Source: JBAYGJ01 sp041649335
GTDB lineage: Bacteria > Patescibacteriota > Patescibacteriia > UBA10025 > JAHIVO01
Assembly: GCA_041649335.1 (NCBI GenBank)
Contig: JBAZNF010000014.1
Span: 1 to 27,044, forward strand
Direction of reading: 5' to 3'
DNA length: 27,044 nucleotides
Shown here one piece after another: positions 6,240-13,773 of this stretch; within the stretch, counting starts at the first letter, position 1, and every line of letters starts with the position of its first letter. The notes under the pieces are model-generated. The model saw only the letters and a program-made list of their open reading frames with translations, was not told where the DNA came from and ran no database searches. A program made the translations under genes and the position numbers.

Positions 6240-6959
6240 TTACCATTCCTGAAAATCCGGCGGGACGTTTCCCCCGATATCTTCCATCATCCTATCGTCT
6301 TTTTCCTTGCCGTCAGCGCCAAATTCCCGGCTACGGTAAAGGATATGTTCGCCATTCGGGCCGATAAAATTCACTTTTTCCGTCTTGAACGGCACTAATT
6401 TCCCGCCATCCATATGGATACCGGAGTTAGAGCGCGTTTTTTTGGTGATACCGCCCTTCGTTTCAAAGGTGGTTACATTCTCCCATTTCTCGCCAATTTT
6501 TTCGCCCTCCGTCACGTTGCCGCTGTTCACTTCGCGTATAGCTACCCCCACTTCATTTTTACTGACTGCGTTGACGGATGTCCAACCATGTTCCTGATGC
6601 AGATCCTTGCCGGTCTCGGTAACCAGTGTGGTCATGCCGTCATCAAGGGTTTTAGTCGCGCGGATACGTTCGGATATCTTCTCTAACTCGTCAGTATTGC
6701 GCCACTTATCATCCGGCCCTTTTTCCCGTACATAATTAACATCCCTTTCGAGAGTCCGGCCATCTGGCAGCTCAACCTTGAACCCGCTTGGCCGGTCGTC
6801 GCCATATGACGTTTCCGTCGGTGTCGCCCCCTTGAATTCAGGTTGCTCGAGAAAACTCCGGCCGGGGATTATCTTCGCTTCGACCGCGTCACGGATGGTC
6901 TGGTCACGCATTTGTTTCGCCGCCGCCTCTCTTGGGTTTAATTCCATGGATTCGTCCAT
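6240..6959 (-). CDS. Hypothetical hydrophilic protein
   Basis: I do not recognise this 239-residue protein. It is highly charged, has no signal peptide, membrane helix or cysteine, and is rich in glycine, lysine, glutamate and threonine. The N-terminal about 35 residues look helical (NPREAAAKQMRDQTIRDAVEAK). The remainder has alternating short strands with G-containing turns (e.g. VNFIGPNGEHILYRSREFG near the C-terminus), suggesting a beta-rich fold. The C-terminus is acidic (DRMMEDIGGNVPPDFQEW). It has its own promoter candidate at 6997-7025 and lies between the cupin gene and dnaG on the same strand. The start ATG at 6959 follows an AT-rich stretch with no SD; a second ATG at residue 5 is possible. 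Confidence 0.6.
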   Translation of the reverse strand: MDESMELNPREAAAKQMRDQTIRDAVEAKIIPGRSFLEQPEFKGATPTETSYGDDRPSGFKVELPDGRTLERDVNYVREKGPDDKWRNTDELEKISERIRATKTLDDGMTTLVTETGKDLHQEHGWTSVNAVSKNEVGVAIREVNSGNVTEGEKIGEKWENVTTFETKGGITKKTRSNSGIHMDGGKLVPFKTEKVNFIGPNGEHILYRSREFGADGKEKDDRMMEDIGGNVPPDFQEW

Positions 6960-6996
6960 AATATATTTATAAATTAATTTACAGCTTCCTAACGAA

Positions 6997-7025
6997 AAAC
7001 TACCACTATATCACCCATTTGGCAA
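6997..7025 (-). promoter_or_regulatory. Promoter of the 239-aa hypothetical gene
   Basis: On the minus strand TTGCCA (7025-7020), a 17-bp spacer and TAGTTT (7002-6997) form a sigma70-like promoter. The -10 is preceded by TGG, an extended -10 element. It lies in the 72-bp gap after the cupin gene stop. Confidence 0.5.
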
Positions 7026-7031
7026 GGGATA

Positions 7032-7418
7032 TTAACGTTTTACCGGGGGCGTATCCAAGAACTTATCCGACTTGAAAATCCGGCGGTTATCCTTACCTGA
7101 TGCCACCCTTTTAATGACCATCAGCTTGGCCGGCTTCCGGCCGATATTAGCCAGCGAGTGCGGATCGTTATCGGTTTCGATCATGGCGCCGGACCGGACA
7201 ATTTTTGTGTGCAACCGGCCGTTTGTTTTCCACATCAGTCTCAATATGCCCTCAATAACAAAAAGCGTTTCTGCAACCCTCCGATGATGGTGCCAAGTCT
7301 GGGTACTGTTCACGAACTGCTCGTTATAATGCACTTCGTATTCGGGACGCAAATAATACCATGAATGGGAGTATGATTTTTTCCTCAGTATTGCCTGCCG
7401 ACGGGTAATAACCTTCAT
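7032..7418 (-). CDS. Cupin-domain protein
   Basis: This 128-residue protein is a single small beta-barrel of the cupin superfamily. The metal-binding motif 1 is W42-H43-H44-H45-x4-E50-TLFVIEG, and motif 2 is GAMIETDNDPHSLANIG with H87. H43, H45, E50 and H87 are the expected metal ligands. Such stand-alone cupins include sugar isomerases/epimerases and dioxygenases; the sequence does not distinguish between them. The start ATG at 7418 is 9 bp after the stop of the HD-domain gene, so it is the last gene of the ATPase-HD-cupin operon. An N-terminal basic segment (residues 5-15) precedes the barrel. No signal peptide is seen, so it is probably cytoplasmic. Confidence 0.8.
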   Translation of the reverse strand: MKVITRRQAILRKKSYSHSWYYLRPEYEVHYNEQFVNSTQTWHHHRRVAETLFVIEGILRLMWKTNGRLHTKIVRSGAMIETDNDPHSLANIGRKPAKLMVIKRVASGKDNRRIFKSDKFLDTPPVKR

Positions 7419-7427
7419 AGGATTCAG

Positions 7428-7988
7428 TTAATAATTCGCTAAAACTTTCATGATCAATTCCCGATGTTTATCCGCCTCCTGTTTGCAGTCCTCAAACGTC
7501 AGTAACTGTCTTTTTTGGTTCATCTTGTCCAGCGCGTACTCAGCCGCTTCATCGTGCGTGTATCCGCGCCGCCGTAGGTCGGCTAAAAATAACGAGATGC
7601 CCTCCAGTGTCAGGAACTTGAAGCATTCGGCGTTCTTCATCACTTCCGCCTCTTTTGATTCAGTCTGAACGCCATCATGGTGCGCTTCAATTGAATTCAC
7701 AATAATCTTCTGATCGTGATCCGGCATGTCCCACTCAACTAAATAGGATTTTGCAAAATCGGCGCTCAACTGGCAATGGTTTGACTGCACCTCGCCCCCC
7801 CGGTCCTCATCAAAAACCGTATGGGCCAAATATAAAGCAATTACTACCAACTCCGGATTTGCCCCATGTTTTTTTGCCAAAAAATCGCCTTTTTTTACGG
7901 CTAACTGGGTCAGGCTCCATGCCGGGGCGCGGTTCTTTTCAAACTGTTGCCTGGCAATATCTTTGGCCATTGAAACAATACTACCCAT
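7428..7988 (-). CDS. HD-domain-like putative phosphohydrolase
   Basis: This helical protein of about 186 residues resembles the HD metal-dependent phosphohydrolase superfamily. A segment ELVVIALYLAHTVFDED corresponds to the helix that normally ends in the HD doublet, here H-T. It is followed by NSIEAHHDG, which fits the histidines of the next motif, and by MKNAECFKFLT in the position of the usual NADxL motif, where the aspartate is glutamate. The metal site is therefore divergent and activity uncertain. I chose the ATG at 7988, which overlaps the ATPase stop (ATGGGTAG). The ATG at 7970 is an equally reasonable start, and one at 8018 is possible. It lies between the P-type ATPase and the cupin gene with tight spacing, indicating one operon. 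Confidence 0.65.
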   Translation of the reverse strand: MGSIVSMAKDIARQQFEKNRAPAWSLTQLAVKKGDFLAKKHGANPELVVIALYLAHTVFDEDRGGEVQSNHCQLSADFAKSYLVEWDMPDHDQKIIVNSIEAHHDGVQTESKEAEVMKNAECFKFLTLEGISLFLADLRRRGYTHDEAAEYALDKMNQKRQLLTFEDCKQEADKHRELIMKVLANY

Positions 7989-10563
7989 GTTTCGATGTAT
8001 GTGATTCGACTGAAACATTCCCTCCGATCAATCGCTGGACAAACCGCAATTTTGTAATCTCCGCCATCATAGCCGCGACTAAACCGGTAGTCAGGCAGAG
8101 CGCAAACTGCCACGTTTTCAGGGCGCCAAAGCTGAATAATTCCCGCAACGAGGGCACGGACAGGGCTAAAATCAAAACAGAGACTGCCAGCCCAATCACC
8201 CAGCGGAGAGCGATATTCGGTCGCTTAAGGCTGTCCAGTGTTGAGCGGGTCTGTGAACGGTTGGCGATGATCAACCCTAGATTACCAATCACCAGACTGG
8301 AAAACGCCAGCGCCCGGGCCACGCCTTCGCCCCATTGGCTTTCCAGGGCCAGGACATAAATAGCCACGACGACGACCAGCACTCCGAGACCCTGGATGAC
8401 ACTTGTCCAGACCTGCGCGCGTCCGAAAAGCGGCACGTTCGGCGATCGCGGCGGACGTGACATGACGTCTTTTTCTTCATCCTCCGCCTCAAAAACCAGC
8501 GTGCACGCCGGATCAATTATCAGTTCCAAAAAAGCGATGTGCAGCGGGAGTAGCGCCAGGGGCCATTTCATCAGGACGGAAATCAAGGCAATGCCGGCGA
8601 TCGGGATGTGTACGGCAAAGATGAATGACATCGCTTTACGCAGGTTGTCGTAAATACGGCGGCCGGTACGGATCGCCGCTACGATGGAAGTGAAATTATC
8701 GTCCAGCAAGACGACCGGCGCTGCTTCCCGGGCGACGTCGGTACCGCGACCTCCCATAGCTACTCCGATATTCGCAGCCTTCAGAGCCGGAGCGTCATTA
8801 ACCCCGTCGCCGGTCATGGCCACAACTTCGCCGGTGGCTTTCAGAGCCTGGACAATATGCAGCTTCTGTTCGGGGACTACCCGGGCAAAAACATCCGTTT
8901 CTTTGACCTTCATGGCCAATTCTTTTTTATTCATTTTTTCCAACGCCTGGCCGGTCAAAATCGTAATCGGCGATTCCATGCCGATCTGCGCGGCGATATG
9001 ACGGGCTGTACCCGGATAATCGCCAGTAATCATCTTGACCTTGATCCCGGCCTTGCGGCACTCAGAAACGGCGGACGGGACGGCTGGCCTGATCGGATCG
9101 GCCAAGCCCAATAACCCGATTATGGAAAAAGTAAAATCATGCTGCCCCGCAGGTAAAGATGCCGTTCGGGCTTTTGCGACGGCAATAACCCGTAACCCCA
9201 TATCGGCCAGCTGCTCAATATGCGATTCCAGGCGACTTATTGCCGCCTTATCCAGATGACATAAGTCAGCGATGGCTTCCGGCGCGCCTTTTGCGGCTAC
9301 GATATACTCCTTTTGGTTTGGCGGCAACCAGGCCCGCGCCATAGACAACAGTTTGTCCGTCAATGGATATTCCCGGATCTGTTTCCAATCCGTATGAATG
9401 TGGTCATGATGCCCAAAGGCCCGTTCCCCCAGCTCGCGCATGGCTTTTTCCATCGGATCAAAAGGGTCGGGCGGCGAGGCTAAAATGGAATATTCAACTA
9501 ATTCGTGCAGCTCCTCCGCCATGGAACGCTGTTCGGAAGAAATCGGGTAGCATTTCCCGTCCAGACACGCTGATGCGACAGCCATCCTGTTCTGCGTGAT
9601 GGTGCCGGTCTTATCAACGCATAACACAGTGGCTGAACCCAATGTTTCAACGGCCGGGATACGTCGGGTCAGTACATTGCGCTGTGAGATGCGCCAGGCC
9701 CCTAAGGCCAAAAAAACGGTCATTACGACGGGGAACTCTTCCGGCAGCGCGGACATGGCCAATGACAGCCCGGCCAGTAATCCGCCCATCCAGTCGCCGC
9801 GGGTCAGGCTATACACTAAGGCAACAATGATACATAGAACAACGCCGACGATCGCGAAAATATTCACCATCCGCCGGGTCTGTTTTTGCAATGTGCTTTG
9901 TTCCGTTTCTAACGTCCGTAATACCAAACCGATCTTTCCCACTTCCGTTCGAATACCGGTGGCAACCACTTCAGCCACACCCCGGCCACTGACAATCAGG
10001 GTACTGGAATACACGCAGGTCAAATCGCGTCCGCCCGGCTTGATTTCATCTGCATCGCGGTTACCGGCATGTTTGCGGACGGGGACAGATTCCCCAGTTA
10101 AGAGCGACTCATCTGCATGGATATTCGTCACCTTGAGCAGCCTGGCATCCGCCGGAACCCGGTCCCCCTCTTCCAGCATAAGGATATCGCCCCTGACGAC
10201 TTCACGGCCGGCAATCCGCTGGACGGCGCCATTGCGTATGACCCGGGCCCGCGGACTGGACAGATTCCGGAGCGCTTCCAGGGCGCGCTCTGTTTTACGT
10301 TCCTGATACAGCGTGATACTGATCACCACGACGATTGCGGCAACCAGCAACAATGCCTCGGTCCGATCGCCGAGAAACAGATAAATCACGCCGCAGGCAA
10401 CCAGCAGCAGAAGCATAGGCTCGCGCAGGACATCAATAAAAATAAGCAAAATTGACCGGCGGCGGCTGCCGGGCAATTCGTTATATCCCTCCAGGGCTAC
10501 CATTTTCTGGACATCAGCGTCAGATAAGCCCGGCCATTGCATGCTGGTTACTTTGTCAGCCAT
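7981..10563 (-). CDS. P-type cation-transporting ATPase (P2-like), substrate unknown
   Basis: This 860-residue protein has the full P-type ATPase plan: N-terminal cation ATPase segment, membrane helices M1-M2 (about 38-85), actuator domain with T156-G-E-S159, helices M3-M4 with P274-E-E-F-P278, the phosphorylation site D317-K-T-G-T, nucleotide-binding KGAPE (425-429), hinge TGDGVNDAP (584-592), and M5-M10 to the C-terminus. Overall it resembles P2 (calcium or Na/K-type) pumps. However, M4 has PEEFP instead of the PEGLP of calcium pumps, and M6 has IIDPACTLVFE instead of the NxxTD-type sequence. This places it in a bacterial group whose ion has not been established, to my knowledge. It couples ATP hydrolysis to ion movement in the cell membrane. 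It is the first gene of an operon with HD and cupin genes. The start ATG at 10563 lacks an SD. Confidence 0.95.
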   Translation of the reverse strand: MADKVTSMQWPGLSDADVQKMVALEGYNELPGSRRRSILLIFIDVLREPMLLLLVACGVIYLFLGDRTEALLLVAAIVVVISITLYQERKTERALEALRNLSSPRARVIRNGAVQRIAGREVVRGDILMLEEGDRVPADARLLKVTNIHADESLLTGESVPVRKHAGNRDADEIKPGGRDLTCVYSSTLIVSGRGVAEVVATGIRTEVGKIGLVLRTLETEQSTLQKQTRRMVNIFAIVGVVLCIIVALVYSLTRGDWMGGLLAGLSLAMSALPEEFPVVMTVFLALGAWRISQRNVLTRRIPAVETLGSATVLCVDKTGTITQNRMAVASACLDGKCYPISSEQRSMAEELHELVEYSILASPPDPFDPMEKAMRELGERAFGHHDHIHTDWKQIREYPLTDKLLSMARAWLPPNQKEYIVAAKGAPEAIADLCHLDKAAISRLESHIEQLADMGLRVIAVAKARTASLPAGQHDFTFSIIGLLGLADPIRPAVPSAVSECRKAGIKVKMITGDYPGTARHIAAQIGMESPITILTGQALEKMNKKELAMKVKETDVFARVVPEQKLHIVQALKATGEVVAMTGDGVNDAPALKAANIGVAMGGRGTDVAREAAPVVLLDDNFTSIVAAIRTGRRIYDNLRKAMSFIFAVHIPIAGIALISVLMKWPLALLPLHIAFLELIIDPACTLVFEAEDEEKDVMSRPPRSPNVPLFGRAQVWTSVIQGLGVLVVVVAIYVLALESQWGEGVARALAFSSLVIGNLGLIIANRSQTRSTLDSLKRPNIALRWVIGLAVSVLILALSVPSLRELFSFGALKTWQFALCLTTGLVAAMMAEITKLRFVQRLIGGNVSVESHTSKHG

Positions 10564-10664
10564 GGGTTGTATTAATAAATAAATTTAGAAATCAGAGGGG
10601 GAAGATCCCGCCAGTCAGCGGGTTTCCGTCGTTTGATTATATTTCTGTGCCCAGGATTCGCACA

Positions 10665-10773
10665 GCAGGCAAAGCGGAGAGGGGGAGATTCGAACTCCCG
10701 AAGAGCTTTTGACCCTTACTTGCTTTCCAAGCAAGCGCACTCGACCACTATGCGACCTCTCCGCTTTGCCTGC
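10665..10773. repeat. Perfect 18-bp inverted repeat enclosing tRNA-Ser
   Basis: GCAGGCAAAGCGGAGAGG at 10665-10682 is perfectly complementary to 10756-10773. Seven of these base pairs are the acceptor stem; the other eleven lie in the leader and trailer, so the precursor could form a continuous 18-bp helix. A further hairpin, CTGTGC/GCACAG (10645-10665), follows in the trailer. Confidence 0.85.
10675..10762 (-). tRNA. tRNA-Ser (anticodon GGA)
   Basis: This is a class II tRNA of 88 nt read on the minus strand: acceptor GGAGAGG/CCTCTCC, anticodon arm CTTGC/GCAAG with loop TTGGAAA (anticodon GGA), a long variable arm, T-arm GGGAG/CTCCC with loop TTCGAAT, and discriminator G. CCA is not encoded. 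It is flanked by the inverted repeat described at 10665-10773. It lies upstream of the P-type ATPase on the same strand. Confidence 0.95.
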
Positions 10774-10985
10774 CAATTTTCGTAAAAAATACCACCCTGC
10801 TTGCCCCGCAACAACGAACGAAATGAATTTAGTACGGGGCGACCTCTCCGCTTATATAAAACAATCACCACTTGCTCCTAGCTAATAGTATTCACTACAA
10901 GCTACCAACCCTACGCTAAATAAAGTATACCATACCATTTTTTTACTAAAAAGAAAAGGGCTGACAAATACTACTTTAGGGAGCA
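10774..10985. other. Intergenic stretch with a copied tRNA-Ser 5' end and a hairpin
   Basis: No gene is seen. GCGACCTCTCCGCTT at 10839-10853 repeats 10752-10766 exactly, that is, the first 11 nt of tRNA-Ser plus leader. It is attached to a stem GCCCCG (10803-10808) / CGGGGC (10835-10840) with a large loop. On the minus strand TGG-TATACT near 10924-10932 could be an extended -10 promoter for tRNA-Ser. A T7 run and the promoter of the next plus-strand unit follow. Confidence 0.45.
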
Positions 10986-11013
10986 TTGACAATAAAAAAA
11001 TTACTGCTAAAAT
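10986..11013 (+). promoter_or_regulatory. Strong sigma70 promoter of plus-strand unit A
   Basis: TTGACA (10986-10991) and TAAAAT (11008-11013) are separated by 16 bp, and TGC directly before the -10 makes it an extended -10. The predicted start is near 11020. AGGAGGT follows at 11027-11033. Confidence 0.85.
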
Positions 11014-11019
11014 GCTTAC

Positions 11020-11411
11020 ATGACCTAGGAGGTGGACCGTGTTTCTTTGCGATTTAGCTCGTAAAGTTGCCGTTCCCGCACCCTGGTCTAACCTTCTCGC
11101 CGATCCGAATGGACTGGCCGGAAGGCAGACGGCGTTTGCACTAAACTCTCTAGGTTCAACGGAACCGGGTGTTAGAGAGGCAAACACCATTGTTCTTTCC
11201 CTATCTGAGGTCATTACAGGCGCAGACCAATTGACGTGGCATGATTCGGCCCAGAATGGGGAGATGCGGGAGGTAAGGCTCTCGTAGGGAAAGTTGCTTG
11301 CTGCCAGTAGGTAGCTTTCATTCTGGCCATGGCCAGTCTAGCCCAAACGGGTTGAGCCTTACCAGGCACAAATCAAAAGGGGCGCTTCACAGGAAGTGCC
11401 CCATTTTTTTA
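11020..11411 (+). ncRNA. Candidate structured RNA, unit A (unknown family)
   Basis: The transcript between a strong promoter and a strong terminator, about 390 nt, has long complementary segments. (1) AGGT-GACC (11030-11038) pairs with GGTC-ACCT (11085-11094). (2) CGCCG/CGGCG encloses two short hairpins, one with a GGAA tetraloop (about 11098-11134). (3) An 18-bp helix in three blocks runs 11134-11139/11080s-free: GTTTGC with GCAAAC (11080-11085 after TAGAGAG, at 11180-11185), CTCTCTA with TAGAGAG, and GGTTC with GAACC, closed by an AACG loop (11134-11185). (4) CTTTCCCTA (11195-11203) pairs with TAGGGAAAG (11285-11293). (5) GGTAAGGCTC (11272-11281) pairs with GAGCCTTACC (11354-11363). Helices 4 and 5 interleave as a pseudoknot. 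For helix 3 the GCAAAC partner is at 11180-11185. I found no tmRNA T-arm, RNase P core or SRP signature. Part of it overlaps an 82-codon ORF, so a structured mRNA is the alternative. Confidence 0.5.
11039..11287 (+). CDS. Possible small protein (82 aa) of unit A
   Basis: GTG at 11039 lies 5 nt after a perfect AGGAGGT and opens an 82-residue frame ending in TAG. The initiation signals are far better than for most genes in this window. The product is soluble and not basic, with no membrane segment, no cysteine pair and no recognised domain; it begins MFLCDLARKVAVPAPW. The same sequence folds into long helices (see the unit A RNA), including one that pairs part of the SD. The frame could therefore be a regulatory or accidental ORF in a structured RNA. 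The terminator lies about 90 nt after the stop. Codon-level conservation in relatives would decide. Confidence 0.45.
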   Translation: MFLCDLARKVAVPAPWSNLLADPNGLAGRQTAFALNSLGSTEPGVREANTIVLSLSEVITGADQLTWHDSAQNGEMREVRLS

Positions 11412-11415
11412 TTTT
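11379..11415. terminator. Strong intrinsic terminator, unit A and helicase
   Basis: GGGGCGCTTC (11379-11388) pairs with GAAGTGCCCC (11393-11402), one G-T wobble, with an ACAG loop. It is followed on the plus strand by ATTTTTTTATTTT. On the minus strand the stem is followed by TTTTGATTT, so it can also end the helicase transcript. Confidence 0.92.
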
Positions 11416-11424
11416 CATAACCTC

Positions 11425-13719
11425 CTATTGTACAACATGATACGTCCCCTGCTTAGTGGTAAAAGCTACCAACCCAGAAAAAATCGCCTGAACCTCTGGG
11501 CTGTCACAGGCCATGAACGTCGCGACATCGCCAATAATAATCAGTCTGTCCTGCGCCCTGGAAAATGCCACCCGCAGCCGGTTGATGTTCCGGTTGAATC
11601 CGATATCGCCTTTTGCATTTGACCTGACCATGGACAAGATTATCACCTGGCGCTGCGAGCCCTGGAATGCATCCACGGTATTGACCGCAGCGTTCAGCAG
11701 ATCCTCGATGTCCAGCTGATCGAAATCGACGCTCGTGCGCCATTTGGCCAGGCTATCATCAACGGACAGTGCCTGACGGAGACGGCCACGGATCAGTTCT
11801 ATTTGCGCCCGATATGGGGTGATAATGCCGATTTCTTCAAGAGCCCCGCCCTTACGAAGATACTTTACGACGTATTTCACTGTCAGATTGGCTTCCCGGG
11901 CGTTGAAATAGGACGTCCCGCTGCTTTTTTCAAATTTACCGCGGGCCATACTCGTATCATCGCACTCGACCAGTCCATATCGCGCTGGATCAAACCGTCC
12001 GACGATGAGCCGGCCGTCATAAAACAGGTCGCTGACCAGTTCGCAAATGGCCGGTAACGATCGACGATTGATTCGCAGTAGGCTCTCATTCAACAGTGAC
12101 CGCTTCAGCACCACATTGAACCACCCGTCGGAAAAATCCCGAATATCACCACTTACATGACCGTTCTCCTCCAAGTAACGGCGCGCTTCCGGTGTAATCT
12201 CGAGATTCCCCAGCTGGTCTGGGTCGCCGATAAAAATCACCTTTTCCGAAACCAGAGCCACGATCGGTAGCAATTCATAGAGGTGTCCACGCGACGCCTC
12301 ATCGATAAAGGCGATTTCAAAAGTCAGGCCGTCCTGGCGAAGCGCGGACATCGTCTTGTCCGTCAGGAACGAGGCCATGGTACAGGCGATAATAACGCCC
12401 TCACCGTATTCGCACAAATTCCGAATCGATTCAGTCTCCTCTTCTATTCGCGCCGTATCATGGAACGACGAGTCGCCGCGCATCATGCCTTCCCACTCAC
12501 GTTGGGAGCGGTGCAAATGCAGGCAATCTGACGCCACGCTGGCCGGATCATTCCCCAGACGGAAAATCTGATCCGGAGCGCCGGTCGCCTCTTCGACAAA
12601 GTGGACTAAGGCGTCCAAACCGCGGTTGCTATGCGAGATAAGGAGTATCGTGCGGCCGAGCTTGAGAAACTGCCGGACTGCGCGCGAAGACAGGAACGTC
12701 TTCCCCGTCCCGGCTGGCCCCTGAACAAAGGTAATGGCTCGCTGGCTGACGATATCCAAAAGCGCCTGTTGCTGCGAATAATCGTCGTCAAACATTCGCG
12801 CTTCATCTGGCCTAAGGAATAGGCTAGTGGACTGGCGGGCGCCTGAATTTTCCAAATCCCCAGCCATCACACCCAGGGTGTGGGTCGGCATCCCCGCCTG
12901 ACTTACTCCCAAACACATCTCGGACTGTTGCTCCGGGATCCCGCTGGACAGAACTGGCTCAAACGAAACCAGGTCATTGATCTGCCGGATTGACAACGGC
13001 AGGGGAAATAAAAATCGGATTTCCGTTTCGAGCACCGCATCGACATAAGCCGATACGATATCTCCGCCGCTGTCAAAAAAATTGACCTCGGCTTCGGGAC
13101 GGAACACCGGCATCCCCAGATAAGAATACTCAGGCTTGAGCGGCAACGTAACACGACTGCGTTTCACGCCTGGTTTTTTTGGAACCGGATAATCAAACGT
13201 ACAACTAAACGACATGCCGCTCACGTCACGCAACCATTGCAGATACCACCCCAGGTACGTGATGGAAACCGCGAGCATGCTACCGAACAGCTCACCCAGG
13301 CCAACCGGAGGCAGATAATTCAACACGGTTACTGCGGGGCGGAAAACATCCCGCTGATCAGTCGGGGTAATCAGTTTTTGCTGTACCACCTGACGTTGAC
13401 CGATAATGCCGATAAACTGGTCCCAGCTCCGGAACCAATGCGTATCACGCTGGTTTTGGCCAAATATCACCCGGACTCTCGGCGAAAAATTCTTATGCCC
13501 ACCCTGACAGTGGACCACCTGAGCTTGCGTGAAACGCTGTTTGCATTTCACCGCATCACTGATGCTCCGGTTGACCACGATGATCAGGTCAGGATCTCCG
13601 GCCATGGCATTGGCGCTGGCCGAATGTAAAACAAAATTGATCTCCCGTTCAGTCAGCTGTTTGGTGAATTCGCTTTCACCGTCAGCCAAAACGACAATTC
13701 GTGAAAATTGCATCACCAT
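11425..13719 (-). CDS. SF1 superfamily helicase (UPF1/DNA2-like) with long unassigned N-terminal region
   Basis: This is a 764-residue protein from the ATG at 13719. That start is chosen because GGAG lies 6 nt upstream; an ATG at 13749 would add 10 residues. Counting from that longer start, the helicase half has Walker A GPAGTGKT (344-351), D483-E-A-S, GDPDQL (508-513), INRRS (560-564), TVDAFQGSQ (691-699) and the arginine-containing NRLRVAFSRA (723-732): a complete set of SF1B UPF1/DNA2-type motifs. The first roughly 335 residues have no domain I recognise. Residues 17-110 look like an alpha/beta module (VVLADG, DLIIVVNRS, VVHCQGGHKNF). It could act on DNA or RNA. No C-terminal nuclease is present. 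The gene has its own divergent promoter and is flanked by two plus-strand structured units, which suggests a cassette. Confidence 0.9.
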   Translation of the reverse strand: MVMQFSRIVVLADGESEFTKQLTEREINFVLHSASANAMAGDPDLIIVVNRSISDAVKCKQRFTQAQVVHCQGGHKNFSPRVRVIFGQNQRDTHWFRSWDQFIGIIGQRQVVQQKLITPTDQRDVFRPAVTVLNYLPPVGLGELFGSMLAVSITYLGWYLQWLRDVSGMSFSCTFDYPVPKKPGVKRSRVTLPLKPEYSYLGMPVFRPEAEVNFFDSGGDIVSAYVDAVLETEIRFLFPLPLSIRQINDLVSFEPVLSSGIPEQQSEMCLGVSQAGMPTHTLGVMAGDLENSGARQSTSLFLRPDEARMFDDDYSQQQALLDIVSQRAITFVQGPAGTGKTFLSSRAVRQFLKLGRTILLISHSNRGLDALVHFVEEATGAPDQIFRLGNDPASVASDCLHLHRSQREWEGMMRGDSSFHDTARIEEETESIRNLCEYGEGVIIACTMASFLTDKTMSALRQDGLTFEIAFIDEASRGHLYELLPIVALVSEKVIFIGDPDQLGNLEITPEARRYLEENGHVSGDIRDFSDGWFNVVLKRSLLNESLLRINRRSLPAICELVSDLFYDGRLIVGRFDPARYGLVECDDTSMARGKFEKSSGTSYFNAREANLTVKYVVKYLRKGGALEEIGIITPYRAQIELIRGRLRQALSVDDSLAKWRTSVDFDQLDIEDLLNAAVNTVDAFQGSQRQVIILSMVRSNAKGDIGFNRNINRLRVAFSRAQDRLIIIGDVATFMACDSPEVQAIFSGLVAFTTKQGTYHVVQ

Positions 13720-13773
13720 ATCTATCTCCATTTCTGATTGAATTTTCAAACAACAAAAAGAGCTAATTGAGCT

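Noticed and set aside
7751..8359. A 202-codon plus-strand ORF spanning the HD-protein/ATPase junction
   Set aside because: It lies antisense to two real genes, is composed of arginine-, proline- and serine-rich sequence and has no initiation signals.
9596..10306. A 236-codon plus-strand ORF opposite the P-type ATPase
   Set aside because: The minus-strand ATPase has all catalytic motifs across this region; the antisense frame shows no domain.
11020..11411. Unit A as tmRNA, RNase P RNA or SRP RNA
   Set aside because: Length would suit tmRNA or RNase P RNA, but there is no tRNA-like T-arm/acceptor pair, no RNase P conserved core and no SRP helix-8 loop pair; a short GCC-GGAA-GGC hairpin alone is not enough.
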